Shown here one piece after another: positions 32,532 to 42,202 of a stretch of 64,000 nucleotides of DNA. The translations under genes were made by a program, and so were the position numbers. Under the pieces are notes generated by a model that was not told where the DNA came from, did not search any database, and saw only the letters and a list, made by a program, of their open reading frames with translations. The DNA is taken from NCBI RefSeq assembly GCF_001661345.1, contig NW_017962917.1:930001-994000 (forward strand). The letters are read 5' to 3'. This stretch comes from Ascoidea rubescens DSM 1968 (Eukaryota > Ascomycota > Saccharomycetes > Ascoideales > Ascoideaceae). Each line of letters starts with the position of its first letter. Position 1 is the stretch's first letter.

Positions 32532-35500
32532 ATGAGCAAAGATGAAAGTTGGTCTCCTAAAGTAGGCAGTCGAGTCCTATGTGTGGTTGATGGATATGAT
32601 CCATGGCCTGGTATGGTATGTCATATCTATATCTGATAGAATTATTTTTACCATTATCTTATATATATAACCTAACATGCCTTATTTTTGTTTGTTCCAA
32701 GATCCTAGAACCAGATGAATGTCCCGAAGATGTTTTAAAAGAGCGTCTCAAAAAGAAGGGAATACTCTATCTTGTTGCATTTTATAACGATAACTGTTAT
32801 TATTGGGCAAACACTAAAGAATTGGAGATTTTAACTGATTCAAAAATTAAACATAAAGACAAACGCATTTTACTTTCCAATCATTCTTTGAGAAAACAAT
32901 TAAACAAAGCATATAATATGGCTTTGAAAATTCCCACTATTAATGATTTTCGTAACCAGGTGCTTCATTCCTCGGCCAGGAACACTATTAATGAAAAAGA
33001 TGAAGCTGTAATTGATCAAACTGGATACAACAATGATTATAGTGAGAGATCCGCAACGAAATCTTTGAAAAAAATTAATTCAAAAACAATGTCTCAAAGA
33101 TCAGAAAAAGTTCCCACCACACCTGGCTTCTCTCAATCAAAACAAATAAAGAAAAAAATTAAATCAAACTCAAAACCTCGTTCTAGTGGCATCACTAAAG
33201 GGACCACAGAATCGCCTAAATCAAAACCCGACAATGATAGCTTGGACGGTTCGAGATTAACTTCCCTTAAAACCGAAAAAGTAAAAAATAATATCATAAA
33301 AAACGAAGATTTTAAAGAACAATTAGAACAAAACACTAGAAATAAGCACTCAAAAAAGCTCACCGATACAAATAAAAACTTTGACATTAAAGAAAATTCA
33401 GAAATATTAATAACAAAAGAAAATCATCACAATATTGAAAAATCACTGCAAGAAAATTCTGAAGTTTTAGAAAAAAGAAAAAAAAATCATGAGAAAGAAC
33501 AATCTCCCAAGAAAAACTATCAAGACAAATCCTATCAAGATGTAAAAACAATAAAAACAGAGCATACACATACACAGGAGCTAAAAAACTTAAAAACTCA
33601 GGTAGAAATCCCATCAAAGAAAATTGAAAATAAATCCCGAGATAAAGACCATCAATATGGAAATTCAAATGAAGAGTCAGAAATATCAAATGAACTTAAG
33701 GAAGAGTTGCAAGAAAGAAAAAAAAAAATTAAACTGGAAATTTTATCAAAAGAGAAAAATTTTCAAAAGTTTCCATCTAAATCTAATTTTGACCAAAAAG
33801 TTAAATCGAAATCTTTGAAAACATCGACAGTTATAAAAAAAGAAGATATCAAAGGCTTTCTGAAAGAGAAAGCTTCAAATCGAAAAAAAATTAGTACAAT
33901 TTCTAAAGTGTCAATAAAAAGAGAAGAAGAATTATTAAAATTTGATTTAAAAAAACAATCTTCAAAGCAATCTTTCAAGCAACCTTCAAAGGATGGTTCT
34001 AAGAAAGATCTTCAAAATGACACAAGATCTTCAGGTTCTTTGAGTAGTACAATCAATCAATCTGCATCCACTGAGACACGCAAAAGAAAGATGTCGGTTG
34101 CTAATTCAAAATCAAGAACTTCATCTCGATCTGGGTCCATGTCTTCTTCAAAACTTTCAATTGAATTAAATTTAAAAACTCCTGGAAAGTCTACAAAGCT
34201 GGTAACTTTAAAATCTGAGAGATTGGAAAATCTTCAAAGAAATAAAACAATCAAAGATGTACATTTATTGCATAAAAAGGACAAAATTGAGCCTTCCAAA
34301 AAAAGGAGATCTTTAAGTCCTCCGATTTCCGAGTCATCAAATGAGGTTCAATTTAAAAAACGAAGAAAGTCAAATACTATCAAGTCTGAGTCTTCTGCCT
34401 CTACTTCTGCTTCTCTCCCTTCCACTGCCTCCAGCACTTCAAGCTCTTCAAGTGCTTCAATTGTTGCAAATTCTACAAGTGCCTCGAATATCACTAAAAA
34501 TAAGAGGACAAATCAATTTGCAGATACAAAAACTATCAAGAAGAAAAAGAAGGATAATTCTGATTTGATTCATCCCATTGATAAAAATTTTAACCATCCC
34601 ATAAAAGAAAAAACTAAAATTTTGCTTAAAAAGGATCGATTGGTCAAATCCAAAATATTAAATGACAACACTGGAACCAATCTTCAAGACACAAATAAAA
34701 CAAACATTGTCGAGAAAGAAATTGGTGACGACAAAAGAAAACCTCAAAATGGAATAGCTAACAAAAACCACCAAAGTGAACAAATTGTTAAGTCAGAAGA
34801 TAATAAAATATCTCTGCCACAAAAATCGAAAATCGAAACTAAAAAAATTAGTAAAAATGGCGGAAAAAAACAGGATTTACTATTAAAAACTGCTTGGGGT
34901 TTTCGTTTTGAATTACAAAAAAATCTAATCGAAAAAGCTAATTTAACTGATGAAGAGTTGAAAAAACAAGCTGCTGTTTTTAAAGAATTGGAAGAGTTCA
35001 ACATGACTTTGGAATACCTTGCTAGTACAAAACTATATAAAGTTTTAAGAGAAATTCTCCAAAAGAAGGAATTAGAATTGAATGATACATACAAGTTTCA
35101 TCTTAAATCCAAAATTCTTTTGGTTAAATGGAAACAATTTATAATGGAAATAAAAAATTTGAAAAGTTCTGATAGCCAAAAACAAAATCCTGAAAATGAA
35201 TCTATAGCCACTGTCGCCACTGAGCTACAAATAACAGATAGTGTTGACGAGAAATCAATTCTAAAAAAAATATCTAATAATGATGTTTCAATCCCTACCA
35301 AAGAGACCTTAGAAGGTGAGAAAATATCACCAAAAACAAATGGATTAAGGGACAAAGAATCAGACGAGAGGAATAAAACTAATGATAAACAAGAAGGTAC
35401 AAGTCAAGTAAATAAGACTTTGAAAGTATCTGCCTCAAAAACTGAATTTTTTGGTGATCATTTCACCTCAGTAAAAGATAATGAAAATTCACTGAAAAAA

Positions 35501-35614
35501 CTAACAGAATTGGATAAAACGGAAAATCTTAATAATAAAGATGCAATTGAACCTACCAAGCAAAGTGAAAATCATGACGAAGTTAAAAATAAAAGTTTAG
35601 ATCTAAGAGGCTAA
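32532..35614 (+). CDS. IOC4: Ioc4-type PWWP protein with C-terminal TND-like domain (paralogue B, best Ioc4 candidate)
   Basis: Exon 1 is 32532..32615 and exon 2 is 32702..35614, giving 998 residues. The 86-nt phase-0 intron (GTATGT donor, CCTAAC branch, AAG acceptor) splits the PWWP domain after WPGM, as in paralogue A. The domain reads VGSRVLCVVDGYDPWPGM, then ILEPDECPEDVLKERL, then VAFYNDNCYYWANTKELEILT. A very long Lys/Ser-rich disordered middle (about 120-740) follows. Residues about 755-850 (WGFRFELQKNLIEKANLTDE to LLVKWKQFIMEI) form a helical bundle that resembles the TFIIS-N/LEDGF-type interaction domain. PWWP plus such a domain is the Ioc4/LEDGF arrangement, so this copy is most likely the true orthologue: the H3K36me3-reading subunit of the Isw1b remodeller. 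It is about twice the length I expect for S. cerevisiae Ioc4. Confidence 0.75.
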
Positions 35615-36102
35615 TTTTCCTTTTCGGTTTTTAATTCTGTCAGTTTTATTCCTGATATTAGAAACTTTTTAGAGATTTTTTAAAAAATTTCAAGCGCTAT
35701 TTTTTTAGAATAATCCAAATTAAACTCAAAAAATATTAAAAGAGACCGAAGCAATATCTAATAAAATGAAGTTAAGACAGAGTGAAATCAAAAGAAAAAA
35801 ACAAACAATATATTTTATATGAAAGATTTTGATAAGAATTCAATATAACAGGAAATACAATAAAAACAAATATGTCAAACCAAAAGAAATAAAAAAATTA
35901 TAAATTATAAAACAGAAAATAAAAAATAAAAAATAAAAAATAAGAAATAGAAAAGAGAAAAAATTAATTAATTAAATAATTAAAAAAATTAAAAAATTAA
36001 AAAATTAAAAAAAATAGCAATTAATTTTTGTTTTTTTGTTTTTTTGTTTCATTAATAGACAAGAAAAAAACTTGTAATCTGCAGATCCTCGATAATTATA
36101 TA
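35615..36102. other. Convergent 3' region between PWWP genes B and C
   Basis: Almost pure A/T with repeated AAAAATAAA and AAAATTAA units (about 35920-36010). No gene seen. Confidence 0.6.
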
Positions 36103-37489
36103 CTATTCTGAATCTGAACCAGATAAGATCAAATAATCCTGAGAAGTATCTGATTCTTTTGAAGATAATCGAGTTTGAGTTTTTCTTAGTTGATGGTACC
36201 CCTTATTGGTTTGATTATTGTCTTTTAAAACTGATTGACTTTCTTTTTCTATTTCCTTTTCCTTTTCCTTTTCTTTTTCTTTTGCCTTTCCATCTTCATC
36301 AATATCAATTATTACACTTGTCTCAGAATTAACATCAGAAGTTTTTCTTTCTAATTCCCTCATTTTATTTCTATATCTAGAACTTCTTGTTAACTCAAAG
36401 GATCTATTTAAGGAGTCAATGATATTTTGAGAGGGTGTTTTTAAAGCCTTGATTTGTTCTATTGCCAGACTCTGCTCAGACGCAAAAGATGAATTGTTTA
36501 AATCTAACACAGTTTTGGATGGTGTCAGAATTCTTGAATTGGTAATTTTTATATTCTTTTGTTTATTTTCGTTATGATTGTCATCACTGACATCACTAAG
36601 ATTGGTGGATATATCACTCGTAATGTTCTTTTCTTTAGTATATTGTTTTTCGTCTTTTTGAGCAGGTTCTACTATTTCAATAAAATCGTTATCATTCTTT
36701 TGTTTAGAATTATTATCATCATCAGTATCGTCAATTTCAATTACAGTTGAGTCAGTTGGTACAATTAATTCGATCGAGTCAGTTGAGTCGATGGATTCGA
36801 CTGATCCATTTAAACTATTTGATTTCTTTAATCTTTGAGCTCTTTTATGAATTTTTGTAGGTACTTTTTTCTTTTGTATAGTTCTTGAATACTTTGAGAT
36901 TCTACTTGAAATTGAAGACCTTGGCTTGGTAGATCTTGACAAATTTCTTAGATTATCAGATTTAGTCAACTTGTGAGCACCAACTAACTCAATATCACTT
37001 TCACTTTTACTTTCATCATTTATTAATTCAAAATCAGAATCTTCTGATTTATCTGAACAATAATTATCTAAATAATGGGATAAATTTTTTGAGCTTAAAG
37101 CAATCTCATAAGCTCTAACTAACTCTTTTGGAAATCTTGAATTGATGTTTGATAACCTTTTTTGTTTGGACAGACTATACTTGTTTAAATAAGTTCTGAC
37201 ATCTTTCTTCGATAAATGTTTCAAACCAGAGGCCGAAACCCATAGATAAGTCGGTTCGCCAATAAATGTAATTGAAACCATATCTAATTTTTTGGGCTTT
37301 TCATCAAGAAAATCCTGAGGTAATTGGTCTTCAGGACAAATCTAGTAGAAGAGCATGGAATACAGTTAGTTATATAAGGTAAAAAAAAAACTTCTAAGAA
37401 CGAGACATACAAAACAGGGCCAGTCTGAATAACCAGGAGTTTTAACAGGTACAACAAGATCACCAGAATTGAAAGAAACAGAAACCATA
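36103..37489 (-). CDS. Ioc4-type PWWP protein (paralogue C), apparent frame break in exon 1
   Basis: Exon 2 is 37341..36103 and is open throughout; exon 1 starts at the ATG 37489..37487 and ends at a GTATGT donor (37410..37405), with a TAG acceptor before 37341. The PWWP parts are clear: FNSGDLVVPVK, then TPGYSDWPCF, intron, ICPEDQLPQDFLDEKPKKL, then YLWVSASGLKHLS. The intron again falls after WPCF. However VPVK and TPGY are in different frames: five A bases (plus-strand T run 37440-37444) stand where four would keep the frame. This is either a sequencing or assembly slip in a short homopolymer, a +1 shift, or a true loss with use of an internal ATG at 37281. The C-terminal part is acidic and Ser-rich with no TND-like domain. 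About 440 residues if exon 1 is used. Confidence 0.65.
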
Positions 37490-38109
37490 TTTACTTCTAA
37501 CCAATAAGCTAAATGAGTAAATAACAATCGCTGGAAAGATAGGTAAATAAAGAACCAAGTTCTTTGACTTTAGGGGTTGAAAGTGACTTAGCCTTATGAA
37601 ACACAAGATTGAAATGGGCAGGATCTTTTCGTTTCCAACAATTAGATGATGAAATACAGCAATAAACAGTAGAAATAGCTCTCGATGTCTCTCTGAGGAG
37701 AGTTTTCAGTGTCAATCATGGATTGAAGTAGAAATTTCCGGCAGTTGTTTCTTTCCTTTGCTTGTTTGGTTTTTTTGGTGTTTACTTTTCTGTGTTTTTC
37801 TCGAAAAAATACATATATTGTTCGCGTTTTGATCGACCTAATGCAGAAATAACATGTCCGCGGAAATTCCAGGTAGCGAAAATAGTGCATGCGCTGATTG
37901 GCTGAAGACCGGTGCGACGAAAACTTGCGGATTGGGAAGTGTTTGGTTTTACGCTTTTTGCTGGATTATTTACTGAATGCTACTGAGATCAGAGTAGTGG
38001 CCTGCAATGTCGTTGCAGTTCACAAATGTCGTTGAAAACAGCTGCTGTTTCACTGCTGGGGTCTCTGTTTAGGTTCTGGTGCTGAAATGCTGCTTACCAG
38101 CATTGTGTA
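37490..38109. other. Promoter region of PWWP gene C with a CCAAT box
   Basis: Lies between the 5' end of paralogue C and the 3' end of ALG12. A GC-richer patch (about 37850-38100) contains ATTGG (reverse CCAAT, 37897-37901) in the context GCGCTGATTGGCTG. No gene seen; short frames here lack any domain. Confidence 0.5.
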
Positions 38110-39885
38110 TCAGGTTTGTATGTCAAGTGTGGTCTGTTGAGGCTTTTGTTTCTCGTAAATGTAAACCAAAGGTGACATGTTTATATGTTTATTCAAAAAA
38201 TCAACTATGGGGCTGATGTTTTTAGTTTTAATTATTTCAAGCGCCAAATCGATTGTAATATCGAAAAACCTATCGATTATATTGTCTTCTTTTAGTTTTT
38301 TTTCCTCAAAGAGTGTTTTCTTGATTTGATTAGTATTTATCCCATTGAATGCCTCAATTGATTTTATTAGTTTCCAATTTTCAAAATTTATGTTCGTAGT
38401 ATTGTTAATGTTTATATTTTTGGCATTTTTGGCAAGGAAGTTTGAATCGATATTAATGTTAGTGATGTAATAGTCAAATGTTGGCCAGATTTCATTTAAT
38501 TTCGTAAAATTTTCTGTTTTATCATAAGTCAAATTAACGCCTTTTGGAAATTTGTCTTGTCTTAGGTAGCCAAATTTGGTGATTCCAGTCATGCATGGGT
38601 AAACATCCATATGGACTACTATATCTTGATTTGTTTGATAAGTGTCATGGGTGCTTTTAGAATGATTATGATTATGATTATGACTATGATTATGATTATA
38701 TTTGTTTAATATAAATTGGTTAAGTTCTTGCAAGGCATGTCCTCCGGGATAGTTTAGCGATGAGATGTAGATGTTGATTAAAGAAAATGAAAATGATAAG
38801 AGGATGCCAATGATTGTTAGATATTTTATTCCATTGAATTTGGAGTAGTTGTTAATTCCATTAGCTGCTGCTATAGTTAGGCAAGGAATTGTATAGATAA
38901 TGAATCTCCATTCTTTATGGCCTTGAGTCGACATTATTAGGATGAATAGAAACGAGGATAAACCTAAGATTCTAATCATATTTTGATCTTGGTCTTGGTC
39001 TTGGTCTTGTTTTTTAGTAATAGGACCACTTTTGTATAGGCCTAGAATTGATAGGATTAATACTGTGGGAGGGAAAAAGATTTTAGGTAAATATTTATAA
39101 AAATAGGCTAGAAAAGGTTCAACGCCCCATAATTTTGAGTTTCCCTCAAGGACATTGAATATCAAGCTTATTAGTTCAGGTATCATGGGAATAACATTCC
39201 AAAAGTAGGAGTCTATTATCGAGGACAATAGGACGCTAGCAATGAAACCTGATAAATGATAAATGAGAGCATTTCTGAGTGATATGAATGGATAGACAAA
39301 TACTAGGACAAAGGATAAGGAGGCAGCAAAGGCGACGATTTCTACTCTAAAGATGATGCCTATGAAGGATAGTAGAAACAAGGCAAGTGAGTATTTTTTG
39401 TCAATTATTAGAGAAATTGAGTAGTTAACAAAGGGTAAAGCGATGAAGTTTGGTAAGAATCTTGTTGAGTAGTAAGGAAGATGGAACTGTGTGAATTGTA
39501 AAAGACAGTACCAGTTTGCTAATTGATGTGATTTTCTGGATAAAGAGTTTCTAATTTGAAAAATGGATAACGAGTTTAGAAGACCTAGAATTAGTCGTGA
39601 AAAGAGTTGCAAGTCCAATTGTGTTGTAGAGGAGGAAAGAGGGTGGTTTAGTAGGAGATTTTGAAAAGGCTTTGAAAGCAAAGAGATTAAGATTGAGCCG
39701 ATAAAGGTTCTTGGGACGACACCAGGAAATTGAAAATGATCAAAGTTGAATCTGTTTGTATTGAAATTTAGTAAGTCGTAGATGGCCTGGGTATTGAAGC
39801 TCTCTTCTACTTTTGAGTAGGGAGAGATTATTAAAGCAAACGAGATAAATAGAAGGAAAAAAGTATCATGAATGATCCATTTCAT
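38110..39885 (-). CDS. ALG12: Alpha-1,6-mannosyltransferase ALG12 of the ER
   Basis: 591 residues with about 10 membrane segments, a family GT22 mannosyltransferase. The N-terminus has the family signature: a hydrophobic segment, then PYSKVEESFNTQAIYDLL and FDHFQFPGVVPRTF (acidic EESFN and the D-H-FPGVVPRTF loop). The conserved HKEWRFIIYTIP block is near residue 320. Alg12 adds the eighth mannose (alpha-1,6) to the lumenal dolichol-linked oligosaccharide from dolichol-P-mannose during N-glycan assembly. The C-terminal lumenal tail is Asn-rich and contains an insert of His/Asn repeats (HNHSHNHNH). It is divergent with ZNG1, 298 nt apart. I found no CTG codon in it. Confidence 0.93.
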   Translation of the reverse strand: MKWIIHDTFFLLFISFALIISPYSKVEESFNTQAIYDLLNFNTNRFNFDHFQFPGVVPRTFIGSILISLLSKPFQNLLLNHPLSSSTTQLDLQLFSRLILGLLNSLSIFQIRNSLSRKSHQLANWYCLLQFTQFHLPYYSTRFLPNFIALPFVNYSISLIIDKKYSLALFLLSFIGIIFRVEIVAFAASLSFVLVFVYPFISLRNALIYHLSGFIASVLLSSIIDSYFWNVIPMIPELISLIFNVLEGNSKLWGVEPFLAYFYKYLPKIFFPPTVLILSILGLYKSGPITKKQDQDQDQDQNMIRILGLSSFLFILIMSTQGHKEWRFIIYTIPCLTIAAANGINNYSKFNGIKYLTIIGILLSFSFSLINIYISSLNYPGGHALQELNQFILNKYNHNHSHNHNHNHSKSTHDTYQTNQDIVVHMDVYPCMTGITKFGYLRQDKFPKGVNLTYDKTENFTKLNEIWPTFDYYITNINIDSNFLAKNAKNININNTTNINFENWKLIKSIEAFNGINTNQIKKTLFEEKKLKEDNIIDRFFDITIDLALEIIKTKNISPIVDFLNKHINMSPLVYIYEKQKPQQTTLDIQT

Positions 39886-40183
39886 TTTCGATGATGATAA
39901 TGATAAGAAAAGCCAGGTGGTGAATTAATGCTCAAAGAGAGTGGAAGATTGTGTAGGGTGAATGAGTGATTAAGAAAGCAAGTAATTGGAGTTGATTTTA
40001 AGGATTGGAATTGAAATCTAGACTATAAAGATAAGGATATTGAGAATTGGATATATAATTTTGAGATAAGTTGTAAATTTAAAATTGAAATTGAAATTAA
40101 AAAATGCGGAACATCCGCGGTGAAAATAAAAAGATACTTTTTTGTTTTTTCCAGCTGATATTTAACAAAAAGAAGAAAACAAA

Positions 40184-41590
40184 ATGAGTGGTTTGGACAA
40201 TTTTGACGAATTTGACGAAATACCAGAACTAGTTACTGGAGAAGAAGAATTGAAGGACGAATATGTTGTCAACTATGATTTAGTTCCTCCCAGTAAACAC
40301 AAGCCAAACAGAACCGCCAATACAAATGGTGATGGCGATGAAGTTGACTTTATCAGCTCGGATAGAAGAAAGGTTCCAATTAGCATAATCACAGGATATT
40401 TGGGATCAGGAAAGTCTACGTTACTAGAGAAAATAGGTAGAAAGGGCAAGAAGAAGTTTGCAATAATATTAAATGAGTTTGGGGACTCGAAAGAGATTGA
40501 GAAATCAATAATTGTCAAAGATAACAAGAACTCCCAGGGAGAAAAAATCTACGAGGAATGGCTAGAGATAGGCAATGGATGCTTGTGCTGTTCGGTCAAG
40601 GACAATGGGGTCACAGCGATAGAAAACTTGATTGATAAATCAATAGGAAAGATCGATTATATCTTGTTAGAAACAAGTGGATTGGCAGATCCCGGACCAA
40701 TTATCAAGATGTTTTGGTTGGACGAAGGAATGAAGTCGAATGTATACATTGATGGAATCATTACAGTGTTGGACGGGAAGAACATTATCAGGAATTTGAC
40801 TGAAGACAAAGAAGAGTATCGCTACAAGGAGAAAAGCTCTCTCTACGTTGATCACAACGAAGAAGAGAAGGAAAAGAAGGAAAAGAAGGAAAAGAAGAAA
40901 GAGAGGAAAGAAAACATCACCATCGCACATTTGCAGATCGCAATGGCCGACGTACTTTTGCTCAACAAGGCCGATCTCGTTTCGCCAGCCCAGAGAGACG
41001 AAATCTACGCCCACATCCGGAGCATTAACACCGTTGCGCCGGTCTACGAAACGCAGTACGCCGAGCTTGATACGGAACGGATCTTGAGCTTGGACGCCTT
41101 TTCCACACGAATAACGAACAAATGCGGAGCTGATAGCGAGGGTAGTGCAACAAAGATCGACCGCTTTTTTCGTTCTGTGTACGCCGACCACGGAGACGAG
41201 GGCAACTTTCACTTTCACCACAGCAGTAGTATCGAAACCCAAACGCTCAGTTTCGGCAGCTTCGACTTGTCGGCTGGTAATTTGAACAAAGTCGAGCTGT
41301 TTGTTCAGCACGTGTTGTGGGAAAACGACGTTGCTGGCAAAAGCGTTGAGATACACAGATTGAAGGGGTTGTTGGTTGGCAGCAGTGAGTTCCGGATTAT
41401 ACAGGGTGTACGAGACACGTACGAGATCACAGACGCCTTCAGCGACGACAGCAACGGTGGTGCTGTGTTTGACCGAAGTAAGTTGGTGTTTATTGGGAGA
41501 AGCCTCCGGAAAGACGCATTAAAAGCAGAGTTCTTGCGGTTCTGCTCGGACATCGAGGGCGTTAGTGCCGGTACTGTCGGCGTTGTGTGA
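40184..41590 (+). CDS. ZNG1: COG0523/CobW GTPase, zinc metallochaperone Zng1 (YNR029C)
   Basis: 468 residues. G-domain motifs: Walker [10 protein letters not shown] (about 70-78), the zinc-binding CLCC ([12 protein letters not shown], about 132-143), Walker B-like [10 protein letters not shown] and NKAD (LLNKADLV). A C-terminal CobW_C domain follows ([20 protein letters not shown]). The N-terminal EFDEIPELV matches the PELV docking motif of ZNG1 proteins, which lets ZNG1 deliver zinc to methionine aminopeptidase 1. A Lys/Glu-rich insert (about 225-247) lies between the Walker B region and NKAD. The second half, from about 40920, switches to much GC-richer DNA than the first half, with a matching change of codon choice, although the protein stays continuous and family-like. 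Confidence 0.92.
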   Translation: MSGLDNFDEFDEIPELVTGEEELKDEYVVNYDLVPPSKHKPNRTANTNGDGDEVDFISSDRRKVPISIITGYLGSGKSTLLEKIGRKGKKKFAIILNEFGDSKEIEKSIIVKDNKNSQGEKIYEEWLEIGNGCLCCSVKDNGVTAIENLIDKSIGKIDYILLETSGLADPGPIIKMFWLDEGMKSNVYIDGIITVLDGKNIIRNLTEDKEEYRYKEKSSLYVDHNEEEKEKKEKKEKKKERKENITIAHLQIAMADVLLLNKADLVSPAQRDEIYAHIRSINTVAPVYETQYAELDTERILSLDAFSTRITNKCGADSEGSATKIDRFFRSVYADHGDEGNFHFHHSSSIETQTLSFGSFDLSAGNLNKVELFVQHVLWENDVAGKSVEIHRLKGLLVGSSEFRIIQGVRDTYEITDAFSDDSNGGAVFDRSKLVFIGRSLRKDALKAEFLRFCSDIEGVSAGTVGVV

Positions 41591-42202
41591 GACAAGCAAC
41601 ACGTTCCGTCTATACAGGGCCACGGCACATGTTCGGCGTGCTCAGACTCCCCTCACACACGAGACGTTGTCTTTCCAGGGGGCTTGTCGGAATGCGGTCT
41701 CTGGCAACTCTCGAGATAGGTCCGAGTTAATCCGTATTTGTATTTGCACGTGGCTGCAGCAGCCTCTTTCCGTCCGCCACATATGCGGTTACTCTCATGC
41801 GCTCTCTGCGTCTGCGGCGCGTTGATTGGCTGCCGACTGAACCAGGGTCACGGTCTGCTTCACTTTCTGCGTTGCTGGCCGGTTCACACTGGCTCTTTTA
41901 CCGGTTGTTTCTATAAATTTGTTCCAACCCCCGGTTTTGTTTTTTGTTTCCAAGTTTATTTTATCTACTGATTAGTTTAAGTCTATTTCCCTTCCTCACG
42001 TTGAAAAAAAAAAAAGAATAAATAAATCAATAAATAAATAAATAAATAAATTAAAGAATAGTCGAATATTTTATTTTAAATTAGACGTTATTGCTTATTG
42101 TTTTCTTCCAATTATTTGCTTCCACTTATTAATTGCCGATTTTCAAAGTCCCATTTCCATTTTCAATTGTCGATTGTTAGTTATTTCCTTCTGTTGATCA
42201 GA
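41591..42202. other. GC-rich island continuing from ZNG1, then AT-rich leader of the BED-finger gene
   Basis: From about 41600 to 41900 the DNA is GC-rich and includes a reverse CCAAT box (ATTGG 41825-41829) in GTTGATTGGCTGCC. A poly-A/AAAT stretch follows at about 42003-42060. The region serves as ZNG1 3' region and as promoter for the next gene. No gene seen. Confidence 0.6.

Noticed and set aside
37405-37489. Programmed +1 frameshift in PWWP paralogue C
   Set aside because: No known slippery heptamer at the A-run; a homopolymer error or simple loss is the more economical explanation, so it is kept only as one option.
40667-41356. 229-codon minus-strand frame inside ZNG1
   Set aside because: Antisense shadow of a clearly conserved gene in its GC-rich half.
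42098-42202. Longer N-terminus for the BED-finger protein
   Set aside because: The extension begins without an ATG in the open frame and is hydrophobic and T-rich like a leader; the ATG at 42203 is preferred.
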